Assembly: GCA_019914995.1 (NCBI GenBank)
Contig: CM034145.1
Span: 4,781,262-4,845,261, forward strand
Direction of reading: 5' to 3'
DNA length: 64,000 bases
Origin: Acanthochlamys bracteata
Taxonomy: Eukaryota > Streptophyta > Magnoliopsida > Pandanales > Velloziaceae
This document shows, one piece after another, positions 47,431-61,345 of the stretch. Each line of letters begins with the position of its first letter. Within the stretch, counting starts at the first letter, position 1. The translations under genes were made by a program, and so were the position numbers. The notes under the pieces were generated by a model. It was not told the origin of the DNA and ran no database searches. It worked only from the letters and a program-made list of their open reading frames with translations.

Positions 47431-50400
47431 ATGACCGGCGGGGAGCAGGATTCGATGGCTGAGGCAGCGGCAGCGTCGGAGATGGTGGTGGCAGAGGAAC
47501 GGAAAGAGATTTCGGTATCCTTCGGTGGTTGGGTTTATCATCTAGGAGTGAACTCCGTAGGGAGAGAGTACTGCCACCTTCGATTCCTTGTGCTCCGGGG
47601 AAGGTTTCTTTTCATGTACAAGCGCGATCCAAGTGAACATCCTGGCATTGTCAGTCTCTTTTCTGTCTTTCATATTATTTTTTGTCTGGTTGTGACATTG
47701 TTATTGTTGTTGTTGTTGTTGTTGCTTTAGTTTTGATGCTTTGAAGGATGCTGTAAATTATTCAACTATAGAAATTTTTAGTTTATAGTTTCTTATTATG
47801 TTCTATTCCGTTGATACAGAAACCAATAAGGAAAGGCGTTCTTAATCACACTCTTATGGTGGAAGAGGTTGGCCGTAGGAATGTTAACAATGGGGTAATG
47901 GTGTTACTCAACATCATGTGTTAGTTTGATATCTATGTTGATGGGTTAATGACATCACTTTCGAACAGGAATTATATGTTTTGAAGCTTTATAACAGGCT
48001 GGATGGCTCGAGAAAAGGAGAAGTAAGTTAAAATAGAGGAGCTTTTACTTATACGTGTTTCATATAACAATCACATCTGCGTATGCATGAAGTTCTCATT
48101 TGCATTATTTTCTCTTCTCCTTCTCTAAATATTTGCATTGATAGTCTAGTGGCGCTTGGGGAAAATCACATTACAGGTACAATTTGAAGAGTAAATTGCT
48201 ACCAATTTTCCTACTTCAGCTTTTAAGGTCATTAATAGTCTATAAATTCAGGTTGTTTAAGTGATTCTACAATTTTCTCCAATGGCTGCAAAAACATGTT
48301 TTGCAATTTAAGCTTTGTATTATACATGCACATCTAGATTTAGCACAAAGCTAAATACGAATTTTTAGCTGTGTGTGTGTTTTGACAAGCAGTCCAGAAT
48401 GCTTTTTTGAGTTGATACTTTATTGCATTATAATCACAGTAAATTACTAGTGCTGTTTACTAGAATGGCTCCTAGAAGAGTATTCTAAATGTATCTCAAC
48501 AAAAATATGTCTTCCATTTAGCAAACAAGATATCAAGTCTGCAGGTCATTTAGCATGGAAGGCAAATTTATGGTGTAGGATTGTTTGGCTTTTTTGGGGA
48601 TAGTTTCTTACCTCATTGAGGAAACACACTTCTTCAGAACCACGTTAAAGAGAAGTTGAATTTCTTAGCTTCTCCAGAATGCCAATCTAAAATTCTATCT
48701 CAAAGAATCTGGACCTAAGGAGCTTCGATGAAGGTTTTACCATCGCCTTGAATAAATCACATCTTTGACAGCAACTCTTTTCTGACGCAATTTTTAGATG
48801 CAACCTAGACTACCAAGTATCCTATTGAATTGTGACGGTTAACTGGACAGACTATCGACTCAAATTTTAGGGGTTGTTCACCTGCACGTAACTGATTAAA
48901 GTGTTGAAAATATGAGTTCTGAAAGTGTTGAGAAAGTGAGTTTTAGGAAGCGAGTAAATAGTTCTGTCAAAGTGAATAGAAAGTCACCATATAATTTAAA
49001 ATTTCATAAAAATATTTTTAAAAAAAATATATGATGTTGTAATTGACTTTCCATCACACATAAGTAATTTGGGCTCAAAAAGCTCTAAAGTCATTATACT
49101 AAAATTTAATTATTTTTTGCTTCCTATGTAACTTACTTCTTAGACATCAGAATTGAATTTCATAAATGAACAATAGAATTCAATTTACTCAGTTGTCAAG
49201 CTCACTTTCGGTTGATAGTGTTGCTGGGTTCTGATGTAAGGAGTTTCCATTAGTTTTTCAATCAGTGTTAGACGTGGACATTTTATCAAGAAAGACTATG
49301 TCAGACTATGTAAACTAATTGAGTGATTAACAAGTTGCAAGGCGACACATGGACTTCTTTGAGAATAACTACAATGATTGCAAATTCATGAGATGCTTGG
49401 CTTTCAAACCATACAACAACAGCAAGAACAACAACATAGATTATCCTAGTAAGCTGGGTAGGCAACATAAATACTTTAACCTTGTTGATGTTTTAACTAC
49501 ATACAGCAAAAAGCTAATAGTTCAAATTCATACCCGAATTGTAAGATACCTTGACTAATGTATTTTCCAAAATTTAATAACCACTAGGTGATTTATGTGC
49601 TTTGAGTTTAGCCTTATTGATCTCAAGTTTTAATCCTTTGTCTACAAATCATAAATCTATATGTGTACCTTTTTGTCTAATTGAGCTCAATCTTATTCTG
49701 ACCAACTAGACGCATTTGCATATCATTGTTGGTCTTGATTTTGGTGAGGTTTGACCATTATGAGATTTAAGGTTTAGGAAAGCGAATCTGGTGTTGACAA
49801 ACCTCATGAACTGCAATTATCCTAACAAAACTCATGGTTACTGTGTTTTGCTTTATTCTAGCACTAAACATGTATGTCAGATGGCTGAAGCAACCGAAGG
49901 TTCTATCTGAAAGCACTTTTAATGTTTCATCAATCAAATGAGCATCATACAATATGAAAGCGAAAAAAGGGAACTAGAAACCAAGTAAAGGTCTTGGAAG
50001 TTATTCAATTGTCATATATAGACTCATGATGTCTCTTGAATCTCTGCACTAGCACAACCTTTTAGAAGACCAGCCTTTCTTTGGCCTTTGGATTAGGTAT
50101 TTTGATATATCTAGGGACATTCCCCTTTAGCTCCCAAATAAAAAAGGAAGAAAGAAAAAAGAGCTCTCTTCTTTCTTAGGTTACTGTAGAGCCAGATTTT
50201 TGTAGCACTCTATGATAGGGAAAAGGAAATTTTGGCAAGATCAGTCCCGAAAGAATATCAGTTTCACGATACTGTTGATGAACTCAGTAATAGGAAAAGG
50301 TTGTCATGTTGCCATAAAAAAGCATTGATATAACAAATTTATGTGGGTAGGTGTTCTTGCTTTTTAAATGGGTTCTCCTTATGCATAACTTGATGGAAAC

Positions 50401-53400
50401 TGTAAACTTACTGTCGCAAAGACAGAAAGCCTGGATCTAAGCAAGCAATTTAAGTTTTTGTATAATGTTTTAGGAATTGCTTTTTTTTTCTTACTCAAAT
50501 TTCACCATTTGTACCTTCACCTATGATCGAAACTTCCAAAACAAGTCTTACACAGTCTTTGTAATGCTTCCTTTATCTATACTGCATCTTTGTCATACTA
50601 TGTTACTACTGTCGCTACAAAGACTGTACAATGTACTGATTTGGTTGCATAGATTGCTTGTGGAACAGCTGGAGAAGCTCGTAAATGGTTGGAAGCTTTT
50701 GAACAAGCGAAGCTACAGGTATTTTTTATTCTCTCGACGAAAAGGTTTGGTTGCCCAACTTGACATGTAGGGTGATTATTGTCCTTGAAGTTTTTCAAAC
50801 GTTTGCTTAGAAGGGAATTCATTTAATAAGCTGGCTGTTATGTTTGGAAGTTTCTAAATTTCGTATTGCTTTTGTACTCGTTCAGTTGTTTATAATGATG
50901 TTACATCAAGGTTTATCCATTTATATCATTTGCTTCTAAGTTCTTGGCATCATAGGATGCCTTGCATAGGTTCTGATGTGGTTTTTGTCTCATACAAAAT
51001 TCAGCTTTCACTTCCATCACACTTATTATTTTTTCCCTTATGCTGTTGAAATGTCAATAAGTCTCATAGATTAAGCTACGACAAGCACAAGTAGGAATTT
51101 GGTATTTGATTATATTTGCATATGTCTATGTGCAGGTATGTACATAATAACCACTATAATATTCTTCTTCAACCAACAGTTATCCCATTAAGTGGGTTTG
51201 GCTATGTGGATCCTTCTGAACAGAATCCATCTAACTAAAAATTTAATATATTATTACGGGTGGCTCCCAACCTAAACCCAACCGTCTGACCTTTCTATTC
51301 CCACATCCTTGACTAGCATTGTCACTTTGGTTAAGTCATTGTTATACCCAACTGTTGTTACAATTCATCTTCTTTCTTGAGTATGGTTACTCTAACTAGT
51401 CCTACGCGCTGCTATATGCAAAATACCATGTGGACGCTATGATCCTTGGGTTTTCAATTGGAGAATAGTGTTTGGTCATCACCTGTTTTGGAACCTTGAC
51501 TTCGTTATTTAATTTGAGTATTTGATAAGTTTATTGCGCTACGTCTGTTCTCTATCATGCGTGATCAAATGCACGTTGATCAATTTTCTCTACCACTCAC
51601 ATACCTTCTCTGATGTTGCAATGATATCATGGTTTGTTGTCATGATTTGCTAGAAGTTCAAGGTAGATTTTTTATGTAACTATTTGGTATTGTGTTATAT
51701 TTCTCGCATTTCTCTAATGTTCTTGATGTGCATTTCACTTTTTCCCTACAGGCTGAAAACCAGCTATTGAGAGGTGGTGGAAGAGATGAACTAAATACAA
51801 AAACTGAGTATGTCTTATTTTCCAAGTGCTCCTGTTTAATGTCTTAGCACTAAATTTCTAAGCTCCAACAGCTCTTCTTGGCAAAAGAAGTTCTAACACC
51901 TGAGTTTTCAGTTGTTGCAACTTATGTAGCTAATTATGTTTCAAAGGCTTAATTTTGAGGGGCATCGACCGCGTGTGAGGCGATATGCAAATGGTTTGAG
52001 AAAGCTCGTAAGGATAGGAAAAGGTGAAAACATGATTTTGGTTCTGCTTTTCTAGCTGTTATTTATTACCTGAAATGTTTTTTGGATAGTACAAGCTGTC
52101 TTTTATGATACTCTGTATTAGAATATTTTTAATTTATATGCTTGTAAATAGTACATGATTAAAAACATAACTGACAAAAAGTCATGTATTCAACAGCCTT
52201 CATAAAGATGTTGCATAGTATCTGAATATTATTTTATCTTGTTTAACGGAACAGCAAGCTTCTTGTAATTTGCTATCGAAATGATGTTCTGACTTCTAGA
52301 TTCAAAATTTTGATGTGGTTCATTTCACGAATATAAAGATGTTTTTTTTTTCTTCTAGCATAAAAATGAAGCATTGCTTTCTACCGAAACATGCTGTAAC
52401 ATCATTTCTTTTTCTTCTAATGGTAGTTCTGAACTATCTTCAGGCCCAGAAGTGCTTATCCGGCGATCCTCAAATTTAGGAAGCAACTTAAACACAAAAA
52501 GTTATCGTGAAGGGGATGTTGGAGATGCTATTGAAGCTCATAAATGGAGATGCATCCATACCATGGACGGTATTTGCTTTCAGTATATTGGCATATTTGT
52601 TATATTTATTGCACTCCTTATGTTGAGTTCTTGTTGGAGGTCTTTTTCCTCCTTCGGTGAAATTCTTCTTGTAGTAAGAAGATAAACCTATGCATTTGTA
52701 ATAAAATTTGTCTTTTGTCTCTCCATAGCCTTTATGGATATGGCTATTTTAATTTTAGGAAATTGGACATCCTTTTTTCCAAAATTTCTTGTCGAGCAAG
52801 GAGGTTGATGGTGTTGGAGGAGAAAGAACATATTCAAACTAGATATGTACGTTTAAGAATCTAGATTCTTGGTGCTCACTATACAAAGGACTAACAGAAG
52901 ACAAATTATAGAAAATAAGGATGTAATATTATAAAACTACCATAAACTTCATTTCGGATAATGTTTAATGGCTTGTAACGATTTAAGGGATGCAGTTGAA
53001 TAAATGAAAATAAAGATTGATGCTTGTATTTTAGGCTGCTATATTAATCTGGTGCGTTAGGAATTAGCTGATAATTCAATTTGGTAAGACATTTTTATCT
53101 TGACAATTTTATAAAAGGATCTCACATAAGTATGATCATCTCATGGTGCTAAATTATCCTCTTTATGTCTTGGCAACAGGTCTCCGAATATTTCAAGATG
53201 TTGCAGATCAAAAGGTGCACTTTGTTTATTCCTAATTAGGGATATAGTAAAGATTTTGTACACATTTCTCGTGTGTAAGTTATTTAGTTTAAGAGTTTTG
53301 CATAGAAGATCTTGTCCCATTGTTTCAAGATGTTCGCATAATGAATCATGTTGCTTACATTGCTATGGTAAATACCTTGAGTGCTTATCCAGGCCTTGGT

Positions 53401-56400
53401 GTATGGTGGTAGTCTTATCCATGGATGAAGCCCATACATATTAGCTGTAAATGCCTTCGGGTATTTTCTCACTATGGCGTCGATCACCTTAAAGTATTGA
53501 GAAGTAAACGTTACTACTCTATTCTCTCTGTCTCTCCACTTCTATGGATTATTGCAAAAGTAGAAAAATGCCAGTAAACTTGGATAGAATGTGTAACTCT
53601 TCATTCTTCATATTCCAAAAGGTTTGAGTTTAGCTACTATAGATACAATACTCTCCTCAAATATCCAATGCTGCATGCTTTGCATGTAGCTAGACCTTTT
53701 CGAGTCGCCATCGTTTTGGTGTTCTTCATAAAGGATGTTGAACCTAATTCCTCCGTGGTTTTCATATAACAATTCTAGAACAAGCTCCCGTATACTTAAG
53801 CAGCTATATAACAACAACCGAGGTGTTGCAAAGAGTTGTCTCTGTATTCTCATCAGAGAGGATTTTACACCCTATTGACCTCCAACTAATCAGAGTGAAT
53901 GTTGTCCTCTGATAGAATTAGGTCGCAAGCTTTCAACTCATTCCAGGGAGTCTGGCAATTTTGATCTCGTATGAATAACAGAACACTTTATTGTATGGCT
54001 GAAATCTTACGTTTCAGCTCTTCAAATACATTTATTCAAGAAACTTTGCTACAGATAAACTTCTCATAGCCCTGTTGAGTTTGTTAGGTTGGGAATAAAG
54101 GTGTCATTCTCAAGTCTGTTGGAGTTGTGAATGCAAGCATAGATACAGTTTTTGAAGTTGTTCTCAGCCTCGAGAAGGACAAGAGATATGAGTAAGTTGG
54201 CTTTATTAGTTATCTTCACCTGATGATATATCTTCCTAAGATTTATGCTTGCAGGTGGGACATATTGACTGGTGACCTTGAATTGGTTGAGTCAGTAGAT
54301 GGTCACTGTGATGTTGTTTACGGAACATATGATCCGAAATTCCTACCCTGGTACTTTGTTCATGTTCTTTTTGCAGTGTTAGTTTGGTGAAATGTTGAGC
54401 CTAGTTAAATATGTTTTCACTGTATGTGGGATGCAGACATTCGTTAGTTGTCAGCAGCTGATTTTCTTGCACTATCAAGTTCTATAAGCTCATAAGGATA
54501 ACATATATTTGCTTGCTTCCAACCTTCCATCATGCAATCTGGACCTCTACCCAGAAAAGAAAATAAGTAATTTTTACTGGCAACTGGCTTGGATAAAACT
54601 ATGTTTGTAGTGATAAATGGACTTTGTTTTGAACATTTGGAAAATTTTATGCTTCACTGGAAATCTCATTTGCACCATCAGATATCTGGCTATTAATTTT
54701 GCTTGCAAAATGAACAAAATGCTACAGCAGCTTTACTAAAAGGTGTTCATATCATGTTGGCTCCGGTTATAAGAAATTGATGATTATATCTTCCTCTTTT
54801 ATGATAATATTTTCCTCTTTTTTTCACTTTCACATTATCCTTTTAGGTGGAACTCAAAGAAGGACTTTGTTTTCTCTCGTCAGTGGTTGCGTGGGCAAGA
54901 TGGATCATATAGTAAGTCTTGGCTAGCTAGTTTCTTGTACCATGTTTTTGTTTTTATTTGCATGGCATGCTTTTTATATGGACTAATGAGAAACTCATGC
55001 TTCTTTGAATGGCTCCTGTTAAGGTGCATTGTCCTCTATTGCTTTTCAAAAGCACAAATACTTGAAATCATATAAAAAGGAAATGGTAGGGCTCTACGTT
55101 TCATTTTGGTATAATATTCTCTGTAGAAGCATTTCATCAAGAAATTTATTACAGTATACACACATAAGCATTTACGAATGCACACATACAAACATACACG
55201 CATCTCTCATTGTACTGCATGCAATGTAATTAGCATTATTTGTGTCACTTCCTCTAGCCTGTTAAAAGAATGTCATTATGTTCGTAGCACTGATTCAAAG
55301 TCCTGCAATTCAGTGGTTTACAATGTTCAAATCTTTTTATATTGCGTGTTCAAAATGAGCACTTACGTAAACAGAAAAACTCATGGTTGCTATGAGCTTA
55401 TTAACCTTTTTCACAGTCATTCTACAGATTCCCACTGTCCACAAGGAAAAGCCTCCAAGATCTGGGTACAAACGCACAAAAATCTATCGTGAGTGCTTGT
55501 TGTTGATAACAATTGTTATAAAGTCCTCCACCAAAGTTTATATGCATCTTTGTTTGTAGACTCCGTTGTTACAATTGTGAATCCTTGTTCAAGTGGTCAA
55601 TGCTTCCTCAGCTTTTCTTTGTCTATTTACTTAGTCTAATGTAATGTATTGAAGTTTTATTTGCTTTCTCTTCATTTATGTTAAATTGCTTATAGGCAAA
55701 TGTGTTCTCTTACTTTCACATTTTGATACAGTCCAAACATGACAAGTCTTGTGCCTATGGCTGAAACTAAAGTGCGAAAAAATCTGTTACTGATAATCTG
55801 GAAGTTAATTATACAAAAAGACATAAAGAAGTCTATTAGGTAATAACAGGAAGGGAGCGCAGGCCTGGATGTTACTTGAACATTTCATGTTTGATCGATA
55901 ATTTGCAAATTGTTGTAATAGAAACATGCTTTATCCTGGGCTTATTTAGCTTGATAACTTTCCATGATTGATAGACAACTTAGAGGGTCAGATTTCAGTT
56001 AGTGCAAGTGATTATTTAGCTCGATATCTTTCTTGAGTATCTTCGTGTTTATCGCTTTCTTTTCCTTGTCTGCAAATGCAGATTGTTTAATATAAAAGAG
56101 AAAATGATTGATTGGGTTGTTTTAGTGTAGCAGTAGTCTTTTTTCTCTTCATTGTTTTGTGTGAGGGTGATATTTCTGTGATTTAGTTTATGAACGCTAT
56201 ATTCCAGGTGAATTGCTTTGGTACAGTCCCTCGTGCACTTTGTTACAGCTGTTCCTTCTCTAATAATTTTTTTTCCCGTTATACAGGTTCAGTATGGGAG
56301 ATTAGTAAGCTAAATCTACCCGAGTCAAATCCTAAGTCCCTTGTGACGCATATGTTGGAGGTCCATCCTAGTTCTAGCCTATGGGACAGATGGAAGAGAC

Positions 56401-59400
56401 ACCAGTCCTCAGATTTTGAGAAAACTGTCTCTTATGCTTTGCTGTGTCAAGTAGCAGGTTGGAATGCCGTAGCATACTTTTTTCTGTGTTGTTTTTGTAG
56501 TTAATCTTTAACACAGATGAAAAGTAAGCCTGAAAATCTTAGTTGATGTGTTTCAGGTGTTCTGCCAGATATTAGTTTCCGCTCATTGTACTTTCTGCTT
56601 TTCTATTAACATTTTCTATTTTCCAGGATTGAAAGAATATTTTGAAGCAAATCCTGCATTACGAAAACATACCCATTCCACTGTTCTGGATTCAAGAGTT
56701 TCTGATGGTTCGAGTTCCTTTACTGAATTCGAAGATCCTGAACTAAAGGATGAGTTCTATGATGCAATAGCTGATGGTGACTCATCAGAAGATGATAGTG
56801 ATGAAGATGAAGATGTGTCGCCAAAGGTGAGTTGCTGACTTACTGGAAATAATTTTAAGTTAACATGGTCTGACGGGATATTTTAAAACAATTATTTAAC
56901 AATAATGTCAGAAGGACAAACTAAAGCTGAAGAACGTTTCGTGGGCCATTGCAACCTTGGCTTTGAAAAGAAGTGCAGGTGAGTTTCTGTGAAACCAATG
57001 AGTTTCAGTGAAACCAATTGTAAGTATGCCTCTTTGTGATTGAGTTAATGCAAAAGAGGATGCTAAACAAATTTGACCATGTAAAGCTTTGGCTATGAAA
57101 TCTTTCTAGAGTTACAAACATTCAGAATATGCTTCAGGATGTTTCTTCTTTCTAAAATGTAGGATAGGCTTATAAGTTAAGTATCTGAACATTTGATATC
57201 TTAAGTGAACTGCAAGGCAAACTTGAATAGGCACACTCCAGGATGTTTCTTCTAAAATAGAAAAGCAAGAACAATTGTGCAATTTCCCTGAGTACATTAA
57301 TTTTGTTATTTGCTTTTATTGATGGTGAGTTGTTCATTCAGCTTCAATAGAGAGAAGTGAATTGGATGAGAAGTTCCCACCTCTAAGCATTGATTCCAGT
57401 CAATTTCATGGTTCTTTACACCAAGGCAAAGGGGAAAGCGATAGCAATTGTTGGAGTGCTCCAAGTGGACGAGGCTTTATGATAAGAGGAAAGAATTACT
57501 TGAGTGACAATTCTAAGGTCTGGAAAATAATGTTTGTGTTTTGAATTATGCATGCATTAACATACGTACATATTCCTGTGCAAGTCCATGTATGATGGCG
57601 TATGTGTGTTCATCTTTTGACTTCATCAGCTACATGGAAGTTTAGTGTCCAGTTACATATGGACAAAGGGAATCGAAAGAAAAATGTTTCGTCCTTATTA
57701 GGTTCTAGGTAACCAGCTCTGATATTCAGTTGAAAGGAAGGGCTTAGCTACTCGTCATTGAAGAGTCGAGATGGATGATTAAAGGCATTCACAAGTTGGC
57801 TAAGTAGCTTTTAAGAGCCCCTGAAGCTCACATGTAGCTTGTTTTGGAGGCTTGTAGGTTTTAGTACAGGTCTAGAACCTGTGAAAATAAACTGGCTTTA
57901 TCGGGTCGAAAAGACTTAGCAGGCTAACGAACCATTTAGTTTGAGCTTACCTTTTTCTATGTCCCTATAGTATTGTTTTGATTGGTGCTTATCGATGTAC
58001 ATTAGACAGAAGCGTCTTCTGTAAATTTTGTAAGAATAGAATATTCCATGGCCCAATATTGATTTATTTCTTATTAAGAATGTGCATCATTTTGGTCCTC
58101 ATACTATCAGCATGTTTATATCTAAGAATATCAGGGTTCTGCCATTGCATGTATGCATTACGTATTTTTCTTCTGTTGTCAGCTTGTTCATTACTGATGA
58201 TAGCCAACTATTGATAGGTTACTGGAGGAGATCCTCTCCTGAAGCTCTTAGCGGTTGATTGGTTGAAATCTGATGAAACAATAAGTTTGGTTGCTTCACA
58301 TCCCAAATCTCTTGTTCAGGTTCAAAACTACAATGACTATAAATTCATTGGTGTAGCATACATCTTATTTGAATATGATTGAGTATATCATTGGATTCCA
58401 TCTAGGCCAAGATTATCACATGCTTTTCAATTCTTTTTCCAATGGATAAGCATGAAATCGGAGCTTTACACTAAGTGGCGTTGCCTTTATTAATCTTCCC
58501 TTATTACCAAACCACTGATCTGTATTCGTAAGCATTATACTAGGAGGAAGTTGATCATAAGTTATACAGAAACGTTCACTGTATGGTAGGCTCACAATTT
58601 TCTGTGTGGTTGTACCTCGTGGAGTTGAGCGAGGGACTGTTAGATCATTTGAGGATAAGTGTTCAGTATAAGGTTAACTCTTGTTCATCAAAAGGCAAGT
58701 TAGTATGGAGGTACCTCTCAGGCTTCGACAGTCGACCATGATGATAAATAGCTCCCACTCTAGAGCAAGGGTTGAATTTGTTCAGTGCTATACTTTCGGC
58801 TGTTAAACATGCATTTCATTTGGCATTTAGAACCAACTCTACAACAATGCCAGGAGTAACTTCTGCTCTGGGTGGTCACCATTTTCACATTCTTCCTAAT
58901 TGAGACAGTTTTCAGTAGACTCATTTAACAGAATATGTATTTTGGCTCACATAATTCTAAACATACAGCTGAACTAAGAATTGACCATACTTTGCTCCTC
59001 TTTAATTCTTGTCAGTCAGAAGCAGGGAGAAAGCTGCCATTTATCCTCGTCGTAAATCTGCAGGTCTCTCTCTCTCTCTCTCTCTCTAAGATAATTGATC
59101 TAGTTATGATTTTTTCTATAAGAGATATATGTTGCTATGATGAATCTTCATTAATATGCTTATGGCACTATAAATTGAACAGATCCCCGCAAAACCAAAT
59201 TACAGTTTGGTTATGTATTATGGTTCCGACAGACCAATAAAGAATGGGTCTCTGCTGGAAAAGTTTGTAAATGGAACAGATGTATTTCGAGATGCAAGGT
59301 TTAAACTTATACCAAGCATTATAGAGGTAGTGGCCTTCTACTTACTTGATACCCCCTCTTTCTCTTCAAGTCTTAGTATAATGTAGTATGTGTGTTTTTC

Positions 59401-61345
59401 ATGAGAACAGGGTTATTGGATGGTCAAGAGGGCTGTGGGCACCAAAGCATGTCTTCTCGGAAGAGCAGTGACATGCAGACATCATCGCCAAAGTAACTTT
59501 TTAGAGGCAGGTTTCAGAACTCTCTTGTAGATTTTGCTTTTCTTGGCTCTCTCTCTCTCTCTCTCTCTTCGCTTTTTTTGTTGGCAAATTATTTAATAGT
59601 CACAATAGATAGAAACCAGCATATATTCGAATGGGTGATCTAACCTCAAAGAAAAACTTCTGTGAATGATTGCTATGCTTGGGAAAGCAAATGTCATGTA
59701 GATTCTATGTTTCTGGAAAACCAGGGCGTGAGTATTGAGTTATTAGGTCCCTTGGTAAGTCCACTCAGAGCTTATTATGTAATGTAATATACATATATAT
59801 CATATTACATTACATAATAATATTATTTGTTATTGGATCACCTGCCTAAACTAAAGTCTTACAAGCACTTAGCGTAATATTTTTTATCATGTTACATGTC
59901 GGATAGTTATCACTTCGTATAAAGAATAAGACTTTTGAATAATATTTATTAACCATAAAATATAACGCCTCTCCGGTAATTTGGTAACTGTTGAAGTACT
60001 ATACTACTATGTTAACATCTGTGGAGATTAGTCTGGGTCTTCAGAATCGGATGGCATCAATATACTTTTGAGCTTCTCTTAAGTCAATATAATTAGTTTT
60101 ATTGCTTCTTGTCTACAATAAAGCTAGCTGAAATTTGATAAAGATGAAAATGTTTTTGATAATTAGTTTTATTGCTTCTCTTAAGTCAATATACTTTCTT
60201 CCACCATTTTTGATAAAGATGAAATGTTTTTTCTCTTCAGATAGATGTTGACATAGGATCTTCATCTGTTGCTCGAAGAATCATCAACCTAGTTCTTGGA
60301 TATATCACAAGCATTGTCGTTGATCTGGCGATCTTAATCGAGGTCTTTGATTTTTTGCCTTTGTTTATTTACCTTTTCTCTATTATAAATTAGGATTTGC
60401 ACCAACTTGCATAATTCATCACAGAACCATCTCCTGTCAGTAACCTGGGTGGATCTAACCAAATTAAAATTACAGTTCTGCTCCTGTCTGTAACCCGTGG
60501 TTTTCTGTAGTATAGCTGTTATTAATTCAAAGGTGCATTGCTGTTCTGAAAGGTGCCAAATGCATTGCAGATATGAAGGCCAACATATAGCACATGTTCA
60601 TGTGGAGGAGGTTTTGTTAACCTGAATGCTAGCATTTTCCTACTAATTTGATTTTGTCCTAGAAAATAGTTTTCCATAGTAACCATGAGGACGTCAAGAT
60701 ATACCTAACTGAGACGTTTTCTCATAATCAAGCTCTAAGCTGATTTTAGCAGAGATTGCAATTCCAAGGGATATTGTTCCAGGCAATAGTAGGGGTATAT
60801 ACAAGGAATTCCCTGATAGCAATTTGTTGCAAACCTAAACCACAAACTAGTTTCAACATTTTTGAGTGCCAACTATCCATCACTGTTTGGGACAACATTG
60901 CAATTCCCTTTTCTCTCCTTGCAAGTTATAATGAGAAAGTCAAAAGGAAGATGATAAATCACCAGATAAGAGCTGAGAACCTGATTTCGAATCTTGTAAT
61001 GTCGTCTGAACTGAAGGCACTTGCATCCGGTACACATTCCTAATATTCGTTGATTGTGCATATATGTGTTGGGAGATGGTTAGGATCAGTTCGGTCCATA
61101 ATTCCCTGTTGCTTTTGTGGTTCTAAAATCATTCTTTTGGTTGTTGGCAAATAACCATATAAAGTCCATTTCTTGTTCTAACCAGGCATTTCTTTAAAGA
61201 AGTTAATGTATGCTTGAATTGTTATTGTAACATTAGACCTCGATTGGACATTTTACAGGCCAAGGAAGAAAATGAACTACCAGAATATATTCTTGGGACG
61301 GTTCGCCTAAACCGCTTGAAGCTTGAATCAGCAACACCATTATAG
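47431..61345 (+). CDS. ENHANCED DISEASE RESISTANCE 2-like protein (PH, START, DUF1336), 22 exons, 745 aa
   Basis: EDR2-family proteins bind phosphoinositides/lipids; EDR2 restrains cell death and defence in Arabidopsis. Exons: 47431-47649, 47820-47894, 47969-48022, 50653-50718, 51752-51807, 51947-52023, 52444-52569, 53180-53214, 54088-54191, 54255-54350, 54847-54911, 55417-55488, 56287-56457, 56627-56826, 56912-56978, 57342-57517, 58218-58319, 59016-59063, 59183-59326, 59411-59506, 60241-60342, 61259-61345. Phases agree throughout (2238 nt). An N-terminal PH-like domain (about residues 31-138: GGWVYHLGVNSVGREYCHLR, then EARKWLEAFEQAK) is followed by a START domain (about 215-410: DTVFEVVLSLEKDKRYEWD, DFVFSRQWLRGQDGSY), an acidic linker (about 447-470) and the EDR2 C-terminal domain (about 510-735: NCWSAPSGRGFMIRGKNYL, GYWMVKRAVGTKACLLGRAV, LPEYILGTVRLNRL). 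It resembles the Arabidopsis At5g35180 type. Intron 20 has a GC donor. Confidence 0.93.
47698..47728. repeat. (TTG)n microsatellite in EDR2-like intron 1
   Basis: About nine TTG units follow the exon 1 donor; variants start with TTA. Confidence 0.8.
49414..49470 (-). mobile_element. SINE-like 3' end, reverse orientation, in intron 3
   Basis: On the minus strand TTGCCTACCCAGCTTACTAG, then GGATAATCTATGTTGTTGTT matches the 12271-12337 block with several substitutions, including the trailing TTG repeats. Confidence 0.35.
51171..51212 (-). mobile_element. SINE-like 3' end, reverse orientation, in intron 4
   Basis: On the minus strand GGATCCACATAGCC, then AAACCCACTTAATGGGATAA matches the corresponding block at 12271-12337 (GATTCACGTAGCC, CCCCACTCAAGTGGGATAA). 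The TTG tail is weak here. Confidence 0.4.
59064..59088. repeat. CT microsatellite abutting a splice donor
   Basis: Exon 18 of the EDR2-like gene ends CAG|GTCTCTCTCT; the CT run begins inside the donor site itself. Another CT run lies at about 59549-59569 in intron 20. Confidence 0.85.
59507..60240 (+). other. GC-AG intron in EDR2-like gene (intron 20)
   Basis: Exon 20 must end ...TTTTTAGAG (NFLE) because exon 21 begins in phase 0 with ATAGATGTTGAC (IDVD). The intron therefore starts GCAGGTTT and ends TCTTCAG. Using the GT four bases downstream shifts the frame and gives a stop within three codons of exon 21. Confidence 0.8.
59772..59820. repeat. 19-bp perfect stem, 11-nt loop hairpin in intron 20
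   Basis: TTATTATGTAATGTAATAT at 59772-59790 is followed after ACATATATATC by its exact reverse complement at 59802-59820. Confidence 0.95.
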
